This document shows positions 1 to 5,548 of a stretch of 7,583 nt of DNA, in pieces; the first letter of the stretch is position 1, and each line of letters opens with the position of its first letter. The notes below the pieces were generated by a model that was not told where the DNA came from, did no database searches, and saw nothing but the letters and a program-made list of their open reading frames with translations. The DNA lies in the NCBI GenBank assembly GCA_964439135.1, contig CAYTNN010000221.1, forward strand, positions 1-7,583. Direction: 5' to 3'. This stretch comes from JAFGPJ01 sp964439135. GTDB taxonomy: Bacteria; Planctomycetota; Phycisphaerae; Sedimentisphaerales; Anaerobacaceae. A program made the position numbers and the translations under genes.

Positions 1-1926
1 GCTGTCTTGAAAGCTCAACCAACGTTTGAGGAAACTTATGAAAAGGCGCTCGAAATAATGAATTCTGACGAGCGGATCGCCTATCCTTATATTCACGGGA
101 AATATATCTATAACTTTTGGAAAGATGAAACAAATGAACGAGGCATCTTTCGCCGGACAACCTTAGCTGAATATCTCAAACCATCGCCGAACTGGGAAAT
201 TCTGCTGGATATTGATAAACTCTGCGAAGAGGAAGGTGAAAAATGGGTATATAAAGGAGCTACTGGCTTATATCCGGATTACACTCGCTATATAGTCTAT
301 CTCTCACGTGGCGGTAGTGACGCCAGTGTTGCACGTGAATTCGATGTGAACTCTAAAGAATTTGTAAAAGACGGTTTCTATCTGCCCGAGTCAAAGGGAT
401 CTGTTTCCTGGAAAAATATAGATACGGTTTATGTCCAAACCGACTTTGGTGAAGGAAGTTTAACCGATTCAGGTTATCCCCGCATCACTAAGATATGGAA
501 GCGAGGTACACCTTTAAGCGCAGCCAAAACCATTTTTGAAGGGGAAAAAACAGATGTAGAAGTAGGGTGCGGTGTGATCAATACCCCAGAGAGACAGTAT
601 GATGTTATTCATCGCGCAATAACCTTTTACACATCATACAATTATGTGATCGAAAATGGTGAGCTATTGAAAATCGACATCCCTGATGATGCTGATTCCG
701 GTGGATTCTTCAAAAATCAATTGCTTGTACGGCTCAAATCAGACTGGACTACAAGCGAGCAAACATACAAGCAGGGATCGTTAATAAACATCGATTATGA
801 TAAATACCTTAAAGGTTATCGTAAATTCAATATCATTGCCGAACCTAATGAACGATCGAATGTCGTTGGTTTTTCCATCACAAAGAATCTGCTTTTCGTT
901 GATATGCTAACCAATGTTAGAACCGAACTGTATCAGTATCGGTTTCAGAATGGTAATTGGCATAAGGAGAAGGTTAAGGCGCCTGGTTTGGGGACTTTTA
1001 ATGTTGTTTCTCCGGATGAGCAATCAGACCAATACTTCCTCAACTACGAGGATTTTCTTAACCCAACCAGCCTGTATTATGTCTCGGATAATCGGGAAAG
1101 GTTGAAAGCCAAAAGTCTGCCGGCTTTTTTTGACAGCAGCCGTTTAGAGGTCAAGCAGTTTGAGGCCATTTCGAAGGACGGCACACTTATACCCTATTTC
1201 CTCGTGAAGCCCAAAGTGACGAAGACCGATGGCTCTAATCCAACTCTGCTGTATGGCTATGGTGGCTTTGAGATTACAAGCCTCCCTCACTATTCGAGTG
1301 TTCTTGGCAAAGTTTGGCTGGAAAGAGGAGGCGTTTATGCACTGGCGAATATACGCGGAGGCGGAGAATTTGGTCCCAAATGGCATCGATCAGCATTGAA
1401 GGAAAACCGCCAGCGTTGCTTCGATGACTTTATTGCCGTTGCCGAAGACCTTATCAAAAACAAGGTCACATCGCCGCGACATTTGGGTATCATGGGGGGT
1501 TCCAACGGCGGATTATTGGTTGGTGCCGTATTCACTCAAAGGCCGGACCTGTTCAACGCCGTAGTCTGCCAGGTCCCCCTGCTGGATATGAAGCGCTATA
1601 ACAAACTGCTGGCCGGAGCCAGTTGGATGGCTGAATACGGAAACCCGGATATCCCCGAAGAATGGGCCTATATTCAGAAGTATTCGCCATACCATAATGT
1701 GTTCCCCGATAAGAAATATCCGCAGGTCTTTTTTTACACCTCCACGAAAGATGACAGGGTACATCCCGGACATGCACGCAAAATGGTAGCTAAAATGGAA
1801 GATATGGGTCATAAAGTCTATTACTATGAGAATACAGAGGGTGGCCATGCAGCGGCGGTGACAAATCGACAAAGAGCACTGAAAGCAGCCCTTAGTTACG
1901 CTTATCTCTGGATGCAGTTGAAATAA
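1..1926 (+). CDS. Prolyl oligopeptidase family serine peptidase (S9A), 5'-partial
   Basis: Serine peptidase of the prolyl oligopeptidase family, expected to cut short peptides, often after proline. The frame is open from base 1, and a TTG at 7 is only a formal start. Family members carry an N-terminal stretch with a DPY-W-LED-like motif that is absent here, so the true start lies upstream. Signal peptide and location therefore cannot be judged. Residues below are numbered from the TTG. The beta-propeller covers roughly residues 30-390 and the alpha/beta-hydrolase domain about 395-639. Visible catalytic-domain motifs are YGYGGF (oxyanion region), NIRGGGEFG, nucleophile Ser499 in GGSNGG (codon 1501-1503), Trp540 in the WMAEYG segment matching the proline-stacking Trp of porcine enzyme, Asp582 in DDRV (codon 1750-1752) and His614 in GGHAAA (codon 1846-1848). 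The triad is complete, so the enzyme is probably active. It ends with TAA followed at once by TAG. The propeller half is much AT-richer than the catalytic half. Substrate preference cannot be read from the sequence. Confidence 0.93.
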   Translation, partial: AVLKAQPTFEETYEKALEIMNSDERIAYPYIHGKYIYNFWKDETNERGIFRRTTLAEYLKPSPNWEILLDIDKLCEEEGEKWVYKGATGLYPDYTRYIVYLSRGGSDASVAREFDVNSKEFVKDGFYLPESKGSVSWKNIDTVYVQTDFGEGSLTDSGYPRITKIWKRGTPLSAAKTIFEGEKTDVEVGCGVINTPERQYDVIHRAITFYTSYNYVIENGELLKIDIPDDADSGGFFKNQLLVRLKSDWTTSEQTYKQGSLINIDYDKYLKGYRKFNIIAEPNERSNVVGFSITKNLLFVDMLTNVRTELYQYRFQNGNWHKEKVKAPGLGTFNVVSPDEQSDQYFLNYEDFLNPTSLYYVSDNRERLKAKSLPAFFDSSRLEVKQFEAISKDGTLIPYFLVKPKVTKTDGSNPTLLYGYGGFEITSLPHYSSVLGKVWLERGGVYALANIRGGGEFGPKWHRSALKENRQRCFDDFIAVAEDLIKNKVTSPRHLGIMGGSNGGLLVGAVFTQRPDLFNAVVCQVPLLDMKRYNKLLAGASWMAEYGNPDIPEEWAYIQKYSPYHNVFPDKKYPQVFFYTSTKDDRVHPGHARKMVAKMEDMGHKVYYYENTEGGHAAAVTNRQRALKAALSYAYLWMQLK

Positions 1927-1984
1927 TAGCTAATTGTATGCCGGGGCTACTATACCCACTACTATCTCAGCAAAGCAGTGCGAA

Positions 1985-2000
1985 TTATAGTATACTATAA
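1985..2000. repeat. Perfect 16-bp AT-rich palindrome in the spacer
   Basis: TTATAGTA followed directly by its reverse complement TACTATAA. It lies 58 bases after the peptidase stop and about 50 bases upstream of the candidate promoter of the DUF1080 gene. A two-fold symmetric site of this size could be an operator for a dimeric regulator. It is too AT-rich and lacks the layout of an intrinsic terminator. The T-rich stretch further on (2019-2026) does not directly follow it. The functional role is inference only. Confidence 0.35.
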
Positions 2001-2050
2001 ACTCATGCTGACAAGCGTTTTTGTTTAATTCATAATCATGAGATTACTTC

Positions 2051-2079
2051 TTGAATTCCATTTCAAAAGCCAGTTTAAT
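2051..2079 (+). promoter_or_regulatory. Candidate sigma-70-type promoter for the DUF1080 gene
   Basis: TTGAAT (2051-2056) and TTTAAT (2074-2079) are separated by 17 bases. They match the -35 and -10 consensus at four and five of six positions. Transcription would begin near 2086 and give a leader of about 64 bases before the ATG at 2150. The site sits just upstream of a gene with a clear ribosome binding site, but AT-rich spacers yield such matches by chance. Confidence 0.35.
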
Positions 2080-2149
2080 ACCTACCAAATCAATTGTACG
2101 TAAAGCATTGAACTTGCAATATAAACAAAGTCACGACATTGGAGACCTT

Positions 2150-2737
2150 ATGAAAACATCGAATCTGTTTTACAGCTTGATAATTGCAACCGCCCTTTTA
2201 ACATCATGCTCGGTCTTCGAATCGGCAGATAAACGCATCCCGTTATTTGACGGAAAAACCTTAGACGGCTGGACGGTCATCAAATGCGAAGCGAAAATCG
2301 ACGATGGAGACATCCTGCTCGTAGCGGGAAACGGCCTGGTACAAACCGAGAAAAAATACGGCGATTTCATTTTAGATTTCGAATGGAAGGCCCTTCGGGA
2401 CGACAAGTGGGACAGCGGCGTCTATTTCCGCTACGATTCGGTGCCGGAGAACCGGCCCTGGCCCGACCGCTACCAAGTCAACCTTCAACAAAGCAGGGAA
2501 GGCAACGTTGGCAACCTTCAAGGAGCCAACAGCGAGGGTCTTGCAATGGCCGGCCAGTGGAATAAATTCAAGCTCACGGTGCGCGGCACGAAGGCCTCGC
2601 TTCAGATTAACGGCAAACCTGCGTGGGAAGCGGATGGCCTGGAAGGTCCCGAAAAAGGATTCATTGCTCTGCAGGCCGAGGTCCCCGGGGGCGGACAATA
2701 CCGGTTTCGGAATATCTACCTGACCGAACTGGATTGA
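2150..2737 (+). CDS. DUF1080 / 3-keto-disaccharide hydrolase-like lipoprotein
   Basis: A 195-residue protein of the DUF1080 family (PF06439), a concanavalin-like beta-sandwich found in secreted sugar-active proteins and annotated as 3-keto-disaccharide hydrolase. The ATG at 2150 is chosen because GGAG (2141-2144) lies five bases upstream and a lipoprotein signal starts there. The frame could extend to a TTG at 2051, but that would add 33 residues ahead of the signal and overlap the candidate promoter. Residues 1-20 form a signal ending in lipobox LTSC, with Cys20 as the lipidation site. Ser at +2 suggests outer-membrane sorting by the E. coli rule. Family landmarks are IPLFDGKTLDGW (30-41), the GNGLVQTEKKYGDF strand region (60-73), WDSGVYFR (87-94), QWNKFKLTVRG with the following INGKPAWEADGL, and the C-terminal GGQYRFRNIYLTEL. 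The length is that of a single-domain member. The family is abundant in Planctomycetota. The fold call is secure, but the substrate is unknown and the hydrolase activity is by family name only. Confidence 0.9.
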   Translation: MKTSNLFYSLIIATALLTSCSVFESADKRIPLFDGKTLDGWTVIKCEAKIDDGDILLVAGNGLVQTEKKYGDFILDFEWKALRDDKWDSGVYFRYDSVPENRPWPDRYQVNLQQSREGNVGNLQGANSEGLAMAGQWNKFKLTVRGTKASLQINGKPAWEADGLEGPEKGFIALQAEVPGGGQYRFRNIYLTELD

Positions 2738-2761
2738 CCCGTTAACACATAAGCAAAGGCG

Positions 2762-2851
2762 TTAATCGGAATCAATATTCTGGGTGTATCGAGCAATAAT
2801 CTGCTGCCGGCGGATATTGGGGCTGAGCAGTTTGTAATGGCAGAGTGCCAT
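2762..2851 (-). pseudogene. Remnant of the 3' end of an EF-G2-like gene
   Basis: Read on the minus strand, this stretch encodes SMALCHYKLLSPN (the first Ser lies just upstream, at 2852-2854) followed by IRRQQIIARY and a short acidic tail. It then stops at TAA (2762-2764). It lines up with the C-terminus of the intact EF-G2-like protein in this window (SMTLSHYELVPPN, then VQQQIVAQY). By hand, 14 of 29 aligned residues are identical, most others are conservative, and there is one extra codon. DNA comparison of 2784-2856 with 5571-5640 gives 53 of 70 identical aligned bases plus one 3-base gap. An in-frame TGA lies at 2858-2860, and only weak similarity (LESELTG against LKSVTG) continues beyond it. 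The rest of the gene is missing, so this is a decayed fragment, not a working gene. It converges with the DUF1080 gene, whose stop is 24 bases away. Confidence 0.8.
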
Positions 2852-2907
2852 CGAGTTTCATCCTGTGAGTTCTGATTCCAAACGGCAATCTAATTATTGT
2901 CTATGAC

Positions 2908-2949
2908 AGGCACGTAGTCTTTTTGATTAATCAAAAGGACTACGTGCCT
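2908..2949. repeat. 42-nt near-perfect palindrome
   Basis: Two 12-base arms, AGGCACGTAGTC (2908-2919) and GACTACGTGCCT (2938-2949), flank one T/G mismatch pair and a perfect 16-base AT-rich palindrome, TTTTGATTAATCAAAA (2921-2936). In all there are 21 base positions per side, with 20 Watson-Crick pairs and no real loop. It lies between convergent genes. Neither strand has a U-tract immediately after the outer arms, so it is not a classical intrinsic terminator. It could be a bidirectional RNA-hairpin stop of another kind, a REP-like unit, or a small non-autonomous element. Copy number in the genome cannot be seen from one window. Confidence 0.75.
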
Positions 2950-3127
2950 CCTACAATCAGACCTTGTTTTCAATGCAATTCTGACATGTAAAAGTCATTC
3001 CAGTTGAGGATACTAAACCACTCCGATATTGAAAAACCATCCGAATAGAAACACGGCACACGTGAGATTCCCGATACACATAAAATCAACATCCGGAAGT
3101 TGGAGGTGCTAAGCACATGTTTGCCAA
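2950..3127. other. Non-coding spacer downstream of two convergent genes
   Basis: No supported gene. The only frame of note is a 40-codon minus-strand reading frame at 2970-3092 with no ribosome binding site and no recognisable motif. Small hairpins occur near the right end: GTGCT-A-AGCAC at 3106-3116, and the imperfect palindrome listed separately at 3087-3102. Confidence 0.5.
3082..3102 (-). terminator. Weak terminator-like hairpin after the envelope-protein gene
   Basis: On the minus strand, CAAC-T-TCCGGA-T-GTTG forms a short stem with one mismatch, followed by ATTTTA. It begins about 25 bases after the stop codon at 3128, which is the expected place. The stem is short and the T-run has only four bases, so this is a tentative call. 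Confidence 0.25.
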
Positions 3128-4501
3128 TCAGGCGGCTTTGCGGCCTTTTGCTATCCTCAGGCGGACGGAGATTATCCGATAGAGCACCGCCAGAACGAAA
3201 ATCAATACGACCAATCCCGCGGCACGTAAGAGAAGGTGGTTCAGCATGGAGCTGTAACGGCGAGATTCCAACAACTTATCTATTTCCGCCAAAAGCGCCT
3301 TGATGTTGTTTGCCGCCTGGGAAGTCTGCTGAGCGGTGTCACGGTAATCGGTGATATTGAAAGACGATGCTTCTTTCTGCGAAGGCTTATTCTTATTGAA
3401 TTCCTGCACGACTTCGCCTGTGGTTTTAGCCGCAGTATTCCATGCCTGGACCGTGTCGTTAACATCCTTGACCACAACGTCAATCGAGCCGGCGGTCTTG
3501 TCCAGCTTTTCAAGAGTATCACTGACGGCAAGTGAAGTTTTCTCGGCCTGTTGGAGCGTTTGTTGAAGAGCGGCCTGCTTTTTGTCCACATCTTCGACAA
3601 ACTTCGTCAACTGCTCGCGAAGCTGTTCCGGCAATTTCTGAACTGACTGTTCCAGTTTGGCGCTGCTTTGAGAAACCTGCGCCAAACTGTTCAGGAAGGA
3701 TTTTGTCATATCCGCCTCTTCGAGGTCAAACAGCAACAGTTGCAACTGCCAGCGAGTAGATTCGGGCATTTCGGCAACTATATTGGAAAAACGTTCGGCC
3801 GTATTACTGAATTGATGTATCGCCGTGGCCGTCCGATCCACTCCTTCTATGGCGCGGAAAGGTGTCATAGGAATCTTTAACACGCTCAAGAACGGATTCT
3901 GCTGGCCCTTTTGTACCTCGGTCGCATATACGATTACATTCGAAAACGTACCTTTGATGGGATTATTATGGGCAAACTCAGTCACGTTTTTACGGGCCGT
4001 CTCAAACACATCGTTTTTAAGAAAAATAACTCCGATACGCTGGATTTCCGCTTCCAGACGTTTAGAGCCATTAAGTGCTGTCTCATGGGCATCTCCGAAG
4101 AGCGAGATGCCTTCGCCTTCTTCGAGATACATTCTGAATCTCGTGCACAGGGCCCACGTCTCGATGAACGCCACAATCGAGTCGTTATTGTCCAGCATTG
4201 CATTTATGCCCTGAACCATCCGCGCCTTCATTTGCAAAGTCGTCTTTTCCGTTCTCGTGCTGGGTACGCGCTCGTTAAGCTCGTTCGAGACCTGTCTTAG
4301 TGTTGCTTTGTAGAATTCCCGGAATTTATCAAGCTGTTCCCGCAGTTCCTGCTTTGATATCTGCCCGGCTTTCGGAGTCATACCGCTGCCGATTGTGCGG
4401 AGCCCCTTCGAGCCGCAGCCTTCCAACAGGAAGAGCGAAAGTACTCCCAGGATTATTGTGATTATTAAGCCACAACAGTATGCAGTATATTTATATGCCA
4501 T
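3128..4501 (-). CDS. Unrecognised helical envelope protein with N-terminal lipoprotein-like signal and C-terminal membrane segment
   Basis: Function not recognised. The start is placed at the ATG at 4501 (457 residues), because AAGGAG (4514-4509) lies seven bases upstream. The ATG two codons earlier (4507) would leave only one base of spacing. Residues about 11-26 are strongly hydrophobic and lead to LEGC at 26-29. This resembles a lipobox, but Glu at -2 is unusual, so the segment may instead be an uncleaved anchor. The body is almost entirely helical. Residues about 35-160 are charged, with Leu-Lys-Glu helices. A central IPMTPFRAIEGVDRTATAIH segment follows. Then come long heptad-like stretches rich in Gln, Lys, Glu, Ala and Leu (QKLPEQLREQLTKF, KKQAALQQTLQQAEKT) to about residue 410. 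A transmembrane helix at about 426-446 is followed by a basic tail, RLRIAKGRKAA, consistent with a cytoplasmic end. The picture is a periplasmic coiled-coil protein held to the membrane at both ends, possibly a structural or tethering protein. I have an impression of similar hypothetical proteins in Planctomycetota, but this is unverified. It lies 192 bases downstream of cutC. Confidence 0.85.
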   Translation of the reverse strand: MAYKYTAYCCGLIITIILGVLSLFLLEGCGSKGLRTIGSGMTPKAGQISKQELREQLDKFREFYKATLRQVSNELNERVPSTRTEKTTLQMKARMVQGINAMLDNNDSIVAFIETWALCTRFRMYLEEGEGISLFGDAHETALNGSKRLEAEIQRIGVIFLKNDVFETARKNVTEFAHNNPIKGTFSNVIVYATEVQKGQQNPFLSVLKIPMTPFRAIEGVDRTATAIHQFSNTAERFSNIVAEMPESTRWQLQLLLFDLEEADMTKSFLNSLAQVSQSSAKLEQSVQKLPEQLREQLTKFVEDVDKKQAALQQTLQQAEKTSLAVSDTLEKLDKTAGSIDVVVKDVNDTVQAWNTAAKTTGEVVQEFNKNKPSQKEASSFNITDYRDTAQQTSQAANNIKALLAEIDKLLESRRYSSMLNHLLLRAAGLVVLIFVLAVLYRIISVRLRIAKGRKAA

Positions 4502-4588
4502 TATCATGCTCCTTCCATCACCACTTCTGCTTTATATCACATCGCTCTGCAATGATGAACAAAGTTTCTTCGAGAATTCAGTGTAATG

Positions 4589-4604
4589 TAAACATTATAA
4601 ACAT
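4589..4604 (-). promoter_or_regulatory. Candidate -10 element within a short direct repeat upstream of the envelope-protein gene
   Basis: A consensus TATAAT occurs on the minus strand at 4599-4594, about 90 bases before the ATG at 4501. It is embedded in two direct copies of ATGTTTA (plus-strand TAAACAT at 4589-4595 and 4598-4604). No good -35 hexamer is present at the usual spacing. It may be a promoter with an activator or operator site, or a chance match in AT-rich DNA. The rest of the 4502-4693 spacer shows no terminator or RNA gene that I can support. Confidence 0.25.
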
Positions 4605-4693
4605 GTGTTCTTAACTATACGAGAGAAAACCTCCGGTAATTGCTTTTCGTATCTGCCCAAACGGATATTTTCAATAGTCGGACGCTGCAGGGA

Positions 4694-5443
4694 CTAACGA
4701 CCTAACAGTTCGGAAACCGACTTAATGATGTTGCGGTCTATAAGATCATATCGATCCTCGGGCAGCCGAAGTGCGCCACCAAAAGCGATGTGCGGTCGAT
4801 GCTGCATCGACGAATCGAGCCTTTGCCCAAACGCCGAGAAATGGACCTGCGTTGCTTTTGTCTGTTCCACGAACGCCCGGATATTATGGGGTCGAAGCCC
4901 GCTGCCCGGCAGGATTTCGATTCTGTCGCCGGCATGAACGATCAGTTTTTTGATAAGTTCAATGCCTTCGGGCGCGGTTCTTTCCTGGCCGCTGGTCAGA
5001 ACACGGCTAAAATCAAGATCTACTAACTGATCGAGCGCTTTCAGTGGGTCAGGAGTCACATCGAAAGCCCGATGAAATACGGTTTGCCGGCCCCGGGCGA
5101 GCTCGATGATCCGCTTACAGCGCTCTGCATCGACCGAGCCGTCGGGGGTGAGTATCCCGAAGACCAGGCCGTCAACATCATGCTCGACGGCCAGTTTCGC
5201 ATCGTGCTGCATTACCGCCATTTCCGCCTGCGTATAGCAAAATCCGCCTGCTCTCGGGCGAATCATTACCATTATGGGGATATTCAATCTCTTCTTTGCT
5301 TCGATTATCGAACCCAGCGATGGCGTCAAACCGCCGAGCAGCAGCGAAGAATTCAACTCGACACGATCAGCACCGCCCCACTCTGCTTCAACGGCATCAT
5401 CTACCGAACCACAGCATACTTCGATCAGTATTTTATACGACAC
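4694..5443 (-). CDS. cutC: CutC family protein (PF03932, TIM barrel)
   Basis: A 249-residue member of the CutC family, a cytoplasmic TIM-barrel protein named for copper tolerance in E. coli. The direct role in copper handling is disputed and the biochemical activity is not settled. The start is GTG at 5443, supported by GGGAG (5457-5453) nine bases upstream. There is no ATG or GTG further upstream before the in-frame TAG at 5491-5489. Family motifs run along the barrel in the expected order: EVCCGSVDDAVEAEWGGADRVEL (8-30), LLLGGLTPS, IMVMIRPRAGGFCY, DGLVFGILTPDGSVD, TVFHRAFDV, RVLTSGQERTAPEG, IEILPGSGLRPHNI and VHFSAFG near the C-terminus. The length is normal for bacterial CutC. The Cys pair at 10-11 is at the family's conserved position. 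The gene follows the EF-G2-like gene by 105 bases in the same direction, so read-through is possible, but the spacing also allows a separate promoter. No copper-pump or copper-sensor gene lies nearby. Confidence 0.95.
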   Translation of the reverse strand: MSYKILIEVCCGSVDDAVEAEWGGADRVELNSSLLLGGLTPSLGSIIEAKKRLNIPIMVMIRPRAGGFCYTQAEMAVMQHDAKLAVEHDVDGLVFGILTPDGSVDAERCKRIIELARGRQTVFHRAFDVTPDPLKALDQLVDLDFSRVLTSGQERTAPEGIELIKKLIVHAGDRIEILPGSGLRPHNIRAFVEQTKATQVHFSAFGQRLDSSMQHRPHIAFGGALRLPEDRYDLIDRNIIKSVSELLGR

Positions 5444-5548
5444 GCTGATTATCTCCCAACCAAATGCACAAACAGGATAGGAACCACCCTACTAATTGAT
5501 GAGTATCGGAACCCCAACGAGCAGCCGGCCGTTGTATATTGCGCGGGC
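5444..5548 (-). other. Spacer between the EF-G2-like gene and cutC
   Basis: A 105-base gap carrying the cutC ribosome binding site (GGGAG, 5457-5453). It also holds a weak 5-bp inverted repeat, CAACG and CGTTG (5515-5519 and 5530-5534), with no following T-run. No convincing promoter or terminator is seen, which leaves co-transcription of the two genes open. Confidence 0.4.

Noticed and set aside
2051..2149. N-terminal extension of the DUF1080 protein from a TTG
   Set aside because: The lipoprotein signal and the GGAG ribosome site both point to the ATG at 2150. The extension overlaps a likely promoter.
2908..2949. Palindrome as a classical intrinsic terminator
   Set aside because: No U-tract follows the hairpin on either strand, and the stem centre is AT-only with no loop.
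2970..3092. A 40-codon minus-strand reading frame
   Set aside because: No ribosome binding site (the upstream bases are CCTCC-like, not purine-rich), no recognised motif, and chance length in an AT-rich spacer.
3911..4300. Plus-strand open frames of up to 129 codons inside the envelope-protein gene
   Set aside because: They overlap the helical membrane-protein gene on the other strand, which has its own ribosome site and signal. Their translations show no family resemblance.
4502..4507. Upstream ATG of the envelope-protein gene
   Set aside because: AAGGAG would sit only one base from this ATG. The ATG at 4501 has the normal seven-base gap.
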